DNA from: Variovorax paradoxus
GTDB lineage: Bacteria; Pseudomonadota; Gammaproteobacteria; Burkholderiales; Burkholderiaceae_C
Length of the DNA: 64,000 bases
NCBI GenBank assembly: GCA_016806145.1
Contig: CP063166.1
Location: 3,658,001-3,722,000 of the forward strand
Reading direction: 5' to 3'
The position numbers and the translations under genes are program-made. The notes under the pieces were generated by a model. The model had not been told where the DNA came from. It saw nothing but the letters and a program-made list of their open reading frames with translations, and ran no database searches. Below are positions 46,421-55,141 of the stretch, piece after piece (within the stretch, counting starts at the first letter, position 1; every line of letters starts with the position of its first letter).

Positions 46421-49400
46421 TCATTCATGCGAGGTCCGCGGCGAGGCCGGCACCGGATGCAGGCCGCCGCCATGGCCGCCGCCCGATCCGCCCGAGGCCG
46501 GCGCCGGATGGTCGCCCGACACGAAGTCCTCGCCATGCGGCACCTCGCCGTGCAGCTTCAGCGGCCGGTTGCCCGCGATGCGGCGCATCAGCACGTAGAA
46601 CACCGGCGTCAGGAACAGGCCGAAGGCCGTCACGCCGATCATCCCGGCGAACACCGCCACGCCCATCGCCTTGCGCATCTCGGAGCCCGCGCCGGTCGAC
46701 AGCACCAGGGGCAGCACGCCCATGACGAAGGCCAGCGAGGTCATCAGGATCGGGCGCAGGCGCAGCCGGCTGGCCTCGATCGCGGCCTGGATCGGCGTTC
46801 GCCCGGCGAACTCGAGCTCGCGGGCGAACTCCACGATCAGGATCGCGTTCTTCGCACTGAGCCCCACCAGCACGATCAGCCCGATCTGCGTGAAGACGTT
46901 GTTGTCGCCTCCCGAGATCCACACGCCCGCCATCGCGGCCATGATGCCCATCGGCACGATCAGGATGATCGCGATCGGCAGGGTCAGGCTCTCGTACTGC
47001 GCGGCCAGCACCAGGAACACCAGCAGGATCGCCAGCGGGAACACCAGGAAGGCGGAGTTGCCGGCCAGGATCTCCTGGTAGGTCAGCTCGGTCCACTCGA
47101 AGCTCACGCCCTTGGGCAGCGTCTCGGCCGCGATCTTGGTGATCGCGTCCTGCGCCTGGCCCGACGAGTAGCCGGGTGCCGGGCCGCCGTTGATGTCGGC
47201 CGCGAGGTAGCCGTTGTAGCGCATGGCGCGTTCCGGACCGAAGGTCGAGTTGACCTTCATCAGCGCGGCCAGCGGCACCATCTCGCCCGAGGTCGAGCGC
47301 ACCTTCAGCAGGCCCACGTCCTCGGCACGGGCGCGGTAAGGCGCGTCGGCCTGGACGCGCACGCTGTACGTGCGGCCGAACTTGTTGAAGTCGTTGGCGT
47401 AGAGGCTGCCCAGGTAGATCTGCATCGTGTCGAAGATGTCCGTCACCGGCACGCCGAGCTGGCGCGCCTTGGTGCGGTCGATGTCGGCATACAGCTGCGG
47501 CACGTTGACCTGCCAGCTCGTGAACATGCCCGTGAGTTCGGGCGCCGCATAGGCCTTGGCCATGAAGGCCTTGACCGCCGCGTCCATCTGGTCGTAGCCG
47601 ACCGAAGCCCGGTCCTCGATCTGCAGCTTGAAACCGCCCGTGGTGCCCAGGCCCGCCACCGGCGGCGGCGGGAACATCACGATGAACGCGTCCTGGATGC
47701 TCGAGAAGGCGCCGTTGAGCTGGCCCGCCACCGCGCCGCCGCTCTGGTCGGCGCGCTTGCGCTGGTCGAAGGGCTTGAGCGTGGCGAACACGATGCCCGA
47801 GTTCGAGCTGTTGGTGAAGCCGTTGATCGACAGGCCCGGGAAGGCGATGGCGTCTTCCACGTTCGGGTTCTTCTTCATGATCTCGCCCATGCGCTGGATC
47901 ACTTCGTCGGTGCGGTCGAGTGTGGCGCCGTCGGGCAGCTGCGCGAAGCCGATCAGGTACTGCTTGTCCTGCGCCGGCACGAAGCCGCTGGGCACGGCCT
48001 TGAACAGGCCGAAGGTCACGCCGACCAGCGCGAGGTAGATCACCAGCATCAGCGTCTTGCGCGAGATCACGCGCTTGACGCCGCCGCTGTAGGCCTCGGA
48101 GCCGCGATGGAAGAACCGGTTGAAGCCGCGGAACAGCCAGCCGAAGGCCCGGTCCATGCCGCGCGTCAGCGCGTCCTTGGGCTGGTCATGGCCGCGCAGC
48201 AGCACGGCGGCGAGCGCGGGCGACAGGGTCAGCGAGTTGATCGCCGAGATCACGGTCGAGATCGCGATGGTCACCGCGAACTGGCGGTAGAACTGGCCCG
48301 TGAGGCCGCTGATGAAGGCCAGCGGCACGAACACGGCCACCAGCACCAGCGCGATCGCGATGATGGGCCCGGACACCTCGCGCATCGCGCGGTAGGTCGC
48401 CTCGCGCGGCGTGAGCCCCGCCTCGATGTTGCGCTCGACGTTCTCCACCACCACGATGGCGTCGTCCACCACGATGCCGATCGCCAGCACCAGCCCGAAC
48501 AGGCTCAGCGCGTTGATCGAGAAGCCGAGCACGTGCAGCACGGCGAAGGTACCGATCACCGACACCGGCACGGCCAGGAGCGGAATGATCGACGCGCGCC
48601 AGGTCTGCAGGAACAGGATCACGACCAGCACCACCAGCATGATGGCTTCGAGCAGCGTGTGGATCACCGATTCGATGGACGCGCGCACGAACTGCGTCGG
48701 GTCGTAGGCGATGCGGTATTCCAGGCCTTCCGGCATGTTCTTGTTGAGCTCGGCCATGGTCTTGCGGACGTTCGCCGAGATGTCGAGCGCGTTCGAGCCC
48801 GGGGCCTGGAACACGCCCATGCCGACGGCCGGGTCGTTGTTCAGCAGCGAGCGCAGCGAGTAGTCGGCGGCGCCCATCTCGAGGCGGCCGATGTCGCGAA
48901 GACGCGTGACGGCGCCGTCGGTGCCGCTCTTGACGATGATGTCGCCGAACTCTTCCTCGCTCTGCAGGCGCCCCTGCGCATTGATCGAGAGCTGCATGTC
49001 CACGCCCGACAGGCCCGGCGAAGCGCCGACCACGCCGGCCGCGGCCTGCACGTTCTGGCCGCGGATCGCAGCCACCACGTCGGAGGCCGAGAGGCCGCGC
49101 TGCGCCACCTTCTGCGGGTCGAGCCAGACGCGCATCGAGTAGTCGCCGCCGCCGAAGATCTGGACCTGGCCCACGCCTTCGATGCGCGCCAGCGGATCCT
49201 TCACGTTCAGCACCGCGTAGTTGCGCAGGTAGTTGATGTCGTAGCGGTTGTTCGGCGACACGAGGTGGACCACCATGGTGAGGTCGGGCGCGCTCTTCAC
49301 CGTGGTGATGCCGAGCCGGCGCACTTCCTCGGGCAGGCGCGGCTCGGCTTGCGAGACGCGGTTCTGCACCAGCTGCTGGGCCTTGTCGGGGTCGGTGCCG

Positions 49401-49693
49401 AGGCGGAAGGTCACCGTCAGCGTCATCACGCCGTCGGTGGTGGCCTGGCTGCCCATGTAGAGCATGCCCTCGACGCCGTTGATCTGCTCCTCCAGCGGGG
49501 TCGCCACGGTCTCGGCGATCACCTTCGGGTTGGCACCCGGGTACTGGGCGCGCACCACCACCGAGGGAGGCGCGACTTCCGGGTACTCGGAGATCGGCAG
49601 ACCGCGCAGCGCGATCAGGCCGGCTATCAGCATCAAGAGCGACAGCACGCCGGCAAAGATCGGCCGGTCGATGAAGAATTTAGAGAGATTCAT
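46421..49693 (-). CDS. RND efflux pump inner-membrane subunit (MexF-like, HAE1)
   Basis: 1090-aa proton-driven drug exporter that spans the inner membrane with a large periplasmic part. MNLSKFFIDRPIFAGVLSLL is the first TM. The proton-relay region GIVVDDAIVVVENVERNIEAG with its two Asp residues is intact, and the porter and docking domains follow the usual order. Sequence stretches (ISEYPEVAPPSVVVRAQYPGANPKVI, LSASDVVAAIRGQNVQ, NDPAVGMGVFQAPGSNALDI) look closest to MexF/OqxB among pumps I know. The C-terminal tail is Gly/His-rich (GGSGGGHGGGLHPV), which is unusual. Confidence 0.95.
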   Translation of the reverse strand: MNLSKFFIDRPIFAGVLSLLMLIAGLIALRGLPISEYPEVAPPSVVVRAQYPGANPKVIAETVATPLEEQINGVEGMLYMGSQATTDGVMTLTVTFRLGTDPDKAQQLVQNRVSQAEPRLPEEVRRLGITTVKSAPDLTMVVHLVSPNNRYDINYLRNYAVLNVKDPLARIEGVGQVQIFGGGDYSMRVWLDPQKVAQRGLSASDVVAAIRGQNVQAAAGVVGASPGLSGVDMQLSINAQGRLQSEEEFGDIIVKSGTDGAVTRLRDIGRLEMGAADYSLRSLLNNDPAVGMGVFQAPGSNALDISANVRKTMAELNKNMPEGLEYRIAYDPTQFVRASIESVIHTLLEAIMLVVLVVILFLQTWRASIIPLLAVPVSVIGTFAVLHVLGFSINALSLFGLVLAIGIVVDDAIVVVENVERNIEAGLTPREATYRAMREVSGPIIAIALVLVAVFVPLAFISGLTGQFYRQFAVTIAISTVISAINSLTLSPALAAVLLRGHDQPKDALTRGMDRAFGWLFRGFNRFFHRGSEAYSGGVKRVISRKTLMLVIYLALVGVTFGLFKAVPSGFVPAQDKQYLIGFAQLPDGATLDRTDEVIQRMGEIMKKNPNVEDAIAFPGLSINGFTNSSNSGIVFATLKPFDQRKRADQSGGAVAGQLNGAFSSIQDAFIVMFPPPPVAGLGTTGGFKLQIEDRASVGYDQMDAAVKAFMAKAYAAPELTGMFTSWQVNVPQLYADIDRTKARQLGVPVTDIFDTMQIYLGSLYANDFNKFGRTYSVRVQADAPYRARAEDVGLLKVRSTSGEMVPLAALMKVNSTFGPERAMRYNGYLAADINGGPAPGYSSGQAQDAITKIAAETLPKGVSFEWTELTYQEILAGNSAFLVFPLAILLVFLVLAAQYESLTLPIAIILIVPMGIMAAMAGVWISGGDNNVFTQIGLIVLVGLSAKNAILIVEFARELEFAGRTPIQAAIEASRLRLRPILMTSLAFVMGVLPLVLSTGAGSEMRKAMGVAVFAGMIGVTAFGLFLTPVFYVLMRRIAGNRPLKLHGEVPHGEDFVSGDHPAPASGGSGGGHGGGLHPVPASPRTSHE

Positions 49694-49843
49694 TTCGTTG
49701 GCTCCATCGCGCGGACAGCGCGATCCACGCCGCTTCGAAAAAGACGAGCGGCATCCAGGTGGCTCCCATCAAGGAACTTCGAGTAACGCTGGCGAGAGCC
49801 GGCCGTTGCCGCTGTCGCCGTCGTCGGTGTCCCGGGTTTCCCG

Positions 49844-49873
49844 GCGCGCCGGCCTGTCGTCAGGCTGGCGCGC
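49844..49873 (-). other. Stable hairpin between the mexE- and mexF-like genes
   Basis: GCGCGCC-g-GCCTG-tcgt-CAGGC-t-GGCGCGC: two stacked stems of 7 and 5 bp separated by one mismatch, 15 nt after the adaptor stop. No T-run follows, so it is more likely an RNA-stabilising or partial attenuator element than a terminator. It would change the adaptor:pump ratio. The rest of the 195-nt gap shows no gene. Confidence 0.5.
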
Positions 49874-49888
49874 GGGGCCCGGTGTCGT

Positions 49889-51145
49889 TCAGGACTTCGC
49901 GGCCTGCGCCACTTGTTCCGTCGGTTGTTGCGCCTTGCCGTCGGCCTTGGCGTCCATGGTCACGGTCTGCGGCGCCACCAGCGCACCCGGGCGGATGTGC
50001 TGCAGGCCGTTGACCACCACGCGGTCGCCCGCCTTCAGGCCCTTGCTCACGACACGCAGGCCGTTGATCGAGGCGCCGAGCGCGACTTCGCGGTAGACCG
50101 CCTTGTTGTCCTCGCCCACGACCATCACGAACTTCTTGTTCTGGTCGGTGCCGATGGCGCGTTCGCTCACCAGCAGCGCGGTGTCGTTGCGGGCCTGGCC
50201 CATGCGGATGCGGGCGAACTGGCCGGGGATCAGGGCGCCGTCCTTGTTGTCGAAGGAGGCGCGCACGCGCACCGTGCCGCTGCGGGCGTCGACCTGGTTG
50301 TCGATCAGCTGCAGCTTGCCGACGAAGGGCGTGCCCTCCAGGCCGGCCGTGCCCATCTGCACCGGGATCGTTTCGATCTGGCCGCGCGCGCTGGAACCGC
50401 TCGGCAGGTCCTTCAGGGCCCGCGTGATCACCTGCTCGTCGGCATCGAAGCTCGCGTAGATCGGGCTCACCGAGACCAGCGTGGTCAGCACCGGGGCGCC
50501 GGGACCGGCCGCCACCAGGTTGCCCACCGTGACCTCGATCTTGCCGATGCGGCCCGAGACCGGTGCCCGCACCTGGGTGTAGCCCAGGTTCAGGCGCGCC
50601 GACTGCAGCGAGGCCTGGGCGGCGCGCAGGTTGGCTTCGGCTTCGCGGCCGGCATTCACGCGCTCGTCGTATTCGCGCTGGGCGATCGCCTGCTCGTCCC
50701 ACAGGCGCTTGGCGCGCTCCTGCTCGCTGCGGCTGAAGGACTGGCGGGCCTGCGCCGACGCCACCTGCGCCTCGGCGCGCTCGACCTCGGCCGCGTACGG
50801 CGCGGGGTCGATGGTCACCAGCAGGTCGCCCTGCTTGACCAGCGCGCCTTCGCGGAAGTGCAGCGACTGCACGGCACCCGCGACGCGGGAGCGCACGTCG
50901 ACGCGTTCGATCGCCTCGAGGCGGCCCGAGAACTCGTCCCAGGCGTTGATCTCGCTCGGCGCCACCGCCGCGACCGAGACCGGGATGGCCTGCGGCGCGC
51001 CCGCGGCCGGCGCGTTGGCCTCGGCCTTGAAGCTGTGCATGCCCAGCACCGCGGCGGCCACCGCCAGCAAGGCGGTGACGCCGGTCACGGCGGGCCACAG
51101 GCCCTTGCGGGCCGCGGAGGAAAACGTTGGCTTGTTGTTCGACAT
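49889..51145 (-). CDS. RND efflux membrane-fusion (periplasmic adaptor) protein, MexE-like
   Basis: 418-aa adaptor linking pump and outer-membrane channel. The N-terminal signal anchor is GLWPAVTGVTALLAVAAAVLG, without a lipobox. The beta-barrel/lipoyl segments are RLEAIERVDVRSRVAGAVQSLHFREGALVKQGDLLVTIDPAPY and YTQVRAPVSGRIGKIEVTVGNLV, on either side of a coiled coil. The order on the strand is adaptor-pump-channel. ATG 51145 has AAGGA about 8 nt upstream. Confidence 0.94.
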   Translation of the reverse strand: MSNNKPTFSSAARKGLWPAVTGVTALLAVAAAVLGMHSFKAEANAPAAGAPQAIPVSVAAVAPSEINAWDEFSGRLEAIERVDVRSRVAGAVQSLHFREGALVKQGDLLVTIDPAPYAAEVERAEAQVASAQARQSFSRSEQERAKRLWDEQAIAQREYDERVNAGREAEANLRAAQASLQSARLNLGYTQVRAPVSGRIGKIEVTVGNLVAAGPGAPVLTTLVSVSPIYASFDADEQVITRALKDLPSGSSARGQIETIPVQMGTAGLEGTPFVGKLQLIDNQVDARSGTVRVRASFDNKDGALIPGQFARIRMGQARNDTALLVSERAIGTDQNKKFVMVVGEDNKAVYREVALGASINGLRVVSKGLKAGDRVVVNGLQHIRPGALVAPQTVTMDAKADGKAQQPTEQVAQAAKS

Positions 51146-51166
51146 GGTGATTCGTCCTTCTCTCAG

Positions 51167-51190
51167 ATGACTCAAATGACTCGGATGACT
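51167..51190. repeat. Three 9-bp tandem repeats upstream of the efflux operon
   Basis: ATGACT occurs at 51167, 51176 and 51185, with near-identical 3-nt spacers, a period of 9. On the minus strand it reads AGTCAT three times, ending 22 nt before the mexE-like ATG. It may be a regulator site or a leader repeat. The rest of the 219-nt gap holds only a GC hairpin (51263-51280). Confidence 0.6.
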
Positions 51191-51364
51191 TTTCGGGATG
51201 CAACAGTCCGTCCTGGCGCCCTCGCACCAAGAAAAACGGAGATTTCGGAAACAGGCCGGCCGCACCGGGTGCCCCCGGTGGCTCGGCCGTATCGGCGGGG
51301 CCGTCGCCTCGTTGGCGACCGACCTCACCGCGCTAGCGGCTGGCTATCTGGCTGAGGTCGCTGG

Positions 51365-52249
51365 CTAACTGGGCTTCGGTGTCGCCCCTTGGGGCGGTGT
51401 GGTCGCCGCAAAGAATTCGCGGAAGTGCTGCTGCACGGTCGCTTCGCAGACCTTGCAGCCCATGCATTCGGCGTCGTAGAGCGCCTTGGGCCATTCGGCC
51501 GCGTTGCTCAGCACCGCGCTCGTGACCTCGATGCCGGCCGAACGCAGCCGGCCCGCGAAGGTCAGCGCTTCGTCGCGCATCGCGTCGTCCTCGCCCACCA
51601 GCACCAGCGCCGGGGCCAGGGCCGAGAGGCGCAGCGAACCGCTGGGCACCGCATAGGGGTGCGTGGCGTTCGACGGGCAGCTCAGGTACTTCTCCCAGCC
51701 CGTGGCCCAGCGGCACTCGGGCGAGTCGTTGGTCGCCTTGCGCAGCGACGCGGTACCGGCGCAGGGGTCGAGCATCGGCGACAGCAGGATCTGGCCCGCC
51801 AGCGGCGGATGGGCGCGGTCGCGCGAGATCAGCGCCACCGCCGCCGCCAGGTTGCCGCCGGCTTCCTCGCCGGCCAGGTAGACCTGGGCGCCGCGGCCGC
51901 CGAGCTTGACGCGCTGCTTGTAGAGCCATTCGAGCGCCGCGTAGCCGACCTCGATCGGCTCGGGAAACGGCGACTCGGGGGCCAGCGGGTAGTCGAGCGA
52001 GACCACCACCGCGCCGGCGCCGGCCAGCAGGCGCGCCACGTTGCGGCCGTTGTCGAGGCCGCCGCAGATGAAGGTGCCGCCATGGAAGTGCAGCACCAGC
52101 GGCACGGTTTCACCCTTGGGGCGCTGGCCGTAGACACGGGCGCCCACCGGATCGCGGCCGGGCAGCTCGATCGACAGATCGGCTTCCGCGCCTTGCCCCG
52201 CGGCAAGCGCGGCTGCTTCGGCGGAGCGGGACGATGGACGGGGTGACAT
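51365..52249 (-). CDS. HSL-type alpha/beta-hydrolase-fold protein lacking the catalytic Ser
   Basis: 294-aa protein of the hormone-sensitive-lipase family. The oxyanion motif HFHGGTFICGG and the SLDYPLAPESPFP segment are intact. In place of GDSAGG the nucleophile elbow reads GEEAGGNLA, so Ser is replaced by Glu. The acidic residue in GEDDAMRDEA is kept, but the expected C-terminal His (HGF/HVF) is not found; that region reads LSNAAEWPKALYDAECMGCKVCEA. It is probably a pseudoenzyme or has another function. It is upstream of the efflux operon on the same strand and diverges from the LysR gene. Confidence 0.85.
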   Translation of the reverse strand: MSPRPSSRSAEAAALAAGQGAEADLSIELPGRDPVGARVYGQRPKGETVPLVLHFHGGTFICGGLDNGRNVARLLAGAGAVVVSLDYPLAPESPFPEPIEVGYAALEWLYKQRVKLGGRGAQVYLAGEEAGGNLAAAVALISRDRAHPPLAGQILLSPMLDPCAGTASLRKATNDSPECRWATGWEKYLSCPSNATHPYAVPSGSLRLSALAPALVLVGEDDAMRDEALTFAGRLRSAGIEVTSAVLSNAAEWPKALYDAECMGCKVCEATVQQHFREFFAATTPPQGATPKPS

Positions 52250-52433
52250 GGGGACGACCTCGGGAAATGGGCGATGGTTGAAATATAAGGCGCCGACTGT
52301 CGCGTTAAACAGGCATGCAAGCCCTACTCTGTTTCCAAACTACGAACAATCGGACCGGGTCACCAAAGGGTTATGACCTTGTGTGAGAATCCGCACCCCC
52401 CGGCGAGGGCCGGGTCTCAAGAACAGGCATTCG

Positions 52434-53348
52434 ATGGATCAGATCCAGGCCATGCGGATCTTCGTCCGCGTCGTGGAAGCCGGCACCTTCACCCGCGCGG
52501 CGGACTCGCTCGCCCTGCCCAAGGGCACCGTCACCAAGCAGATCCAGGCCCTGGAATCGCGGCTGCGCGTGAAGTTGCTGAACCGTACCACCCGCCGGGT
52601 GACGGTCACGCCGGACGGCGCCGCGTACTTCGAGCGGGCGGCGCGGCTGCTCAACGACTTCGACGACATGGAAGCCAGCATGACGAATGCACAGTCCAGC
52701 CCCACGGGCCGGCTGCGCATCGACGTCGGCACCTCGGTCGCGCGGCTGGTGATCCTGCCGGCGCTGGCCACCTTCTGCGACCGCTATCCCGAGATCCAGG
52801 TCGACCTCGGCGTCAGCGACCGCACGGTGGACCTGATCAGCGACAACGTCGACTGCGTGATCCGCGCCGGCGACCTCGCCGACCAGTCGCTGGTGGCGCG
52901 GCGCATCGGCACCCTGCACTTCGTGACCGTGGCCTCGCCGGCCTACATCAAGCGCTATGGTGCGCCGCAGCATCCCAACGACATCGAGAAGCGCCACCAC
53001 GTGGTGAGCTACTTCTCGGGCACCACGCGGCGCGTCTACCCGCACGAGTTCAAGAAGGGCGACGAGCACATCGAGCTCAACGGCCCCTACCGGGTGTCGG
53101 TCAACGAGAGCAACGCCCACATGGCGGCCGTGCTCGGCGGCTTCGGCATCTCGCAGTGCATCACCTTCATGGCCGAGCCGCACCTCGAGAGCGGCGAGCT
53201 GATCGAGGTGCTGCCCGACTGGCACCGCGACCCGCTGCCGATCCACGTGGTCTACCCGCCCAACCGCCACCTGAGCGCCAAGGTGCGCGCCTTCGTGGAC
53301 TGGGCCGCCGAGCTGTTCGCGAAGACGCCGCGGTTGCAGCGGCGCTGA
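52434..53348 (+). CDS. LysR-family transcriptional regulator
   Basis: 304-aa LTTR. The N-terminal helix-turn-helix is AMRIFVRVVEAGTFTRAADSLALPKGTVTKQIQALESRLRVKLLNRTTRRVTVT. The co-inducer domain begins GRLRIDVGTSVARLVILPALATF. ATG 52434 (MDQIQAM) gives the normal N-terminus. It diverges from the hydrolase-fold gene and, beyond it, the efflux operon. MexT, a LysR protein, controls mexEF-oprN in Pseudomonas, so control of the pump is plausible but unproven. A LanC-like gene follows 5 nt later. Confidence 0.93.
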   Translation: MDQIQAMRIFVRVVEAGTFTRAADSLALPKGTVTKQIQALESRLRVKLLNRTTRRVTVTPDGAAYFERAARLLNDFDDMEASMTNAQSSPTGRLRIDVGTSVARLVILPALATFCDRYPEIQVDLGVSDRTVDLISDNVDCVIRAGDLADQSLVARRIGTLHFVTVASPAYIKRYGAPQHPNDIEKRHHVVSYFSGTTRRVYPHEFKKGDEHIELNGPYRVSVNESNAHMAAVLGGFGISQCITFMAEPHLESGELIEVLPDWHRDPLPIHVVYPPNRHLSAKVRAFVDWAAELFAKTPRLQRR

Positions 53349-53353
53349 GCGCC

Positions 53354-54166
53354 ATGCTGTTCTCGCCCGAGCGCCACGAGCCCCTGCGTGCCGACGCCTG
53401 GGACGACGGCCGCGCGCGCGAAGCCATCGAGCGCATCGTGCGCGACACCGAGGCGCGCTTCACGCCCGAGGGGCTGTGGCCCATGCATCCCGGCGATGCG
53501 TCGAATCCCGACCCGCAGTACCTGCTGTACTGGGGCGCCAGCGGCGTGATCTGGGCGCTGCAGCATCTGCGGGACCGCGGCGCCGCGCGGCTGACGCGCG
53601 ACTACGCGCCGGTCGTGCCGGGTCTGATCGCCGCCAACCGCGCGGCCATGGGTCGGCCCGCCGACGCCGGCTTCGCGGCCTACCTGATGGGCGACACCGG
53701 CATCCGGCTGCTCGAGCACCGGCTCCAGCCCTCCGCTGCCATCGCCGACGAGCTCGCGCGGCTGTGCAGCGGCCATCTCGGCGACCCAACCCTCGAGCTG
53801 ATGTGGGGCACGCCCGGCACCATGCTCGCGGCGCTGTTCATGCACGAGCGCACCGGCGAGCTGCTGCTCGCCGCCGGCGAGACCACCTGGCAGGCCGGCC
53901 CGCTGAACAAGGGCGCGAACCTGTGCCACGGCACCGGCGGCAACGGCTATGCCTTCCTCAAGCTGCACCGCCGCTTCGGCGACGCCACCTGGCTGGACCG
54001 GGCGCGCGCCTTCGCCATGCACGGCATCGCGCAGACCGAGGCCGACCTGGCCGCGCACGGCCACCGGCGCTATTCGCTGTGGACCGGCGACCCCGGCTTC
54101 GCGATCTACCTGTGGGATTGCATCGAGGGCACGGACCGCTTTCCGACCCTCGACTGCTTCTTCTAG
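53354..54166 (+). CDS. LanC-like protein with a partial zinc site
   Basis: 270-aa protein of the lanthionine-synthetase C-like fold, an alpha/alpha barrel. Repeat helices carry GASGVIWALQHL, LELMWGTPGTMLAALF, ANLCHGTGGNGYAFLKL and YSLWTGDPGFAIYLWDC. The Cys-His zinc pair of CHGTGG is kept, but the first Cys ligand (WCYGxPG in LanC) is replaced (MWGTPG). No lanthipeptide precursor, LanB or transporter is nearby. It is likely not a lantibiotic cyclase. Together with the LysR gene it forms a unit, and its stop overlaps the convergent AraC gene's stop. Confidence 0.8.
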   Translation: MLFSPERHEPLRADAWDDGRAREAIERIVRDTEARFTPEGLWPMHPGDASNPDPQYLLYWGASGVIWALQHLRDRGAARLTRDYAPVVPGLIAANRAAMGRPADAGFAAYLMGDTGIRLLEHRLQPSAAIADELARLCSGHLGDPTLELMWGTPGTMLAALFMHERTGELLLAAGETTWQAGPLNKGANLCHGTGGNGYAFLKLHRRFGDATWLDRARAFAMHGIAQTEADLAAHGHRRYSLWTGDPGFAIYLWDCIEGTDRFPTLDCFF

Positions 54167-55011
54167 GCCGGCGGCCGCCGCGCGCGCAGCTCGCCGGCCG
54201 TCGTCGCCCAGGCCTTGCCCAGCATGCGCGTGAGATAGGCCCCCGAGGCCCAGCCGACCTGCTGCGCCACCGACAGCACCGATTCGTCGGTGTTCTGCAG
54301 CAGGTGGCGCGCGCGCTCGAGGCGCCGCTGCTGCTGGAACTCGAGCGGCGACAGCCCGTAGGCCGCGCGGAACAGCCGCTCGACCTGCCGGCGCGAGAGC
54401 CGGTGCCGCGCCGCGAAGGCCTCGAGCGGCAGCGGCGCCGCCAGCGTGGCCTCGATGTCGCTGGCCAGCAGCGCGGCGATCACCGCGCCGGGCGTGCCGC
54501 GGCCGTCGGGATGCACCAGGGGGTTGGCCATGAGCCGTGCCGCCTCCATCACCAGCGCGCCGCAGTGGGCCACGTGCGCCATCGAGGGCTCGGGCGATGC
54601 CGGCGCGCCGGCCATCTCCAGCAGCCGGTGCGACAGCAGGTTCAGCGCGCCGCTGCCCGCGCGCAGGCCCTGGGCCGGCTTCGCGATGCCGTGCGCGCGC
54701 AGCGCCGTGTCCCAGAACTCCGAATCGACATAGACCGCGAGGTGCGTCTGGCGCAGTGTCATCGCACTGGTGGCATGGGCGGCGCCGGCCGCGAACCAGA
54801 GGAAATGGCCGGGCGAGGACTGCAGCGCGTCGCCGCGCGGATCGATCACGTCGAAGCGGCCCGCCAGCGGCACGAACAGCATGTCGCAATCGTGCGCATG
54901 CGGCGTGGTGGCGTAGCCGTCGAGCGTGCTCGCCACCGGCGTCGCCTTGTGGGCCAGGCGATCGGCGAACGCGGAGATGCGCGGTCCGGAGGGGGCGGCG
55001 GGGGACGGCAT
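54163..55011 (-). CDS. AraC-family transcriptional regulator
   Basis: 282-aa regulator with an N-terminal cupin-like ligand domain (TPHAHDCDMLFVPLAGRFDVIDPRG) and a C-terminal double helix-turn-helix (FAARHRLSRRQVERLFRAAYGLSPLEFQQQRRLERARHLL, then VLSVAQQVGWASGAYLTRMLGKAWATTAGE). ATG 55011. It diverges from the Bug-PhzF-RidA operon 130 nt away, which it presumably regulates. Confidence 0.92.
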   Translation of the reverse strand: MPSPAAPSGPRISAFADRLAHKATPVASTLDGYATTPHAHDCDMLFVPLAGRFDVIDPRGDALQSSPGHFLWFAAGAAHATSAMTLRQTHLAVYVDSEFWDTALRAHGIAKPAQGLRAGSGALNLLSHRLLEMAGAPASPEPSMAHVAHCGALVMEAARLMANPLVHPDGRGTPGAVIAALLASDIEATLAAPLPLEAFAARHRLSRRQVERLFRAAYGLSPLEFQQQRRLERARHLLQNTDESVLSVAQQVGWASGAYLTRMLGKAWATTAGELRARRPPA

Positions 55012-55141
55012 GGGCCGATTGTGTGGTCAATCGCGCGGCCGATGTCGCGATCGTGCGCGCCGGCGTCGCGAACCGAGGCACGCGGATGGACACCGACGGG
55101 AAGACTAGGCCCCTCCTCCACCCGCTCCGCCAAGGACCTCC

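Noticed and set aside
45851..49786. A 1311-codon open frame on the plus strand opposite the RND pump
   Set aside because: It is antisense to a clear MexF-like gene; its His/Arg/Ala-rich composition without motifs is an artefact of GC-rich codon third positions.
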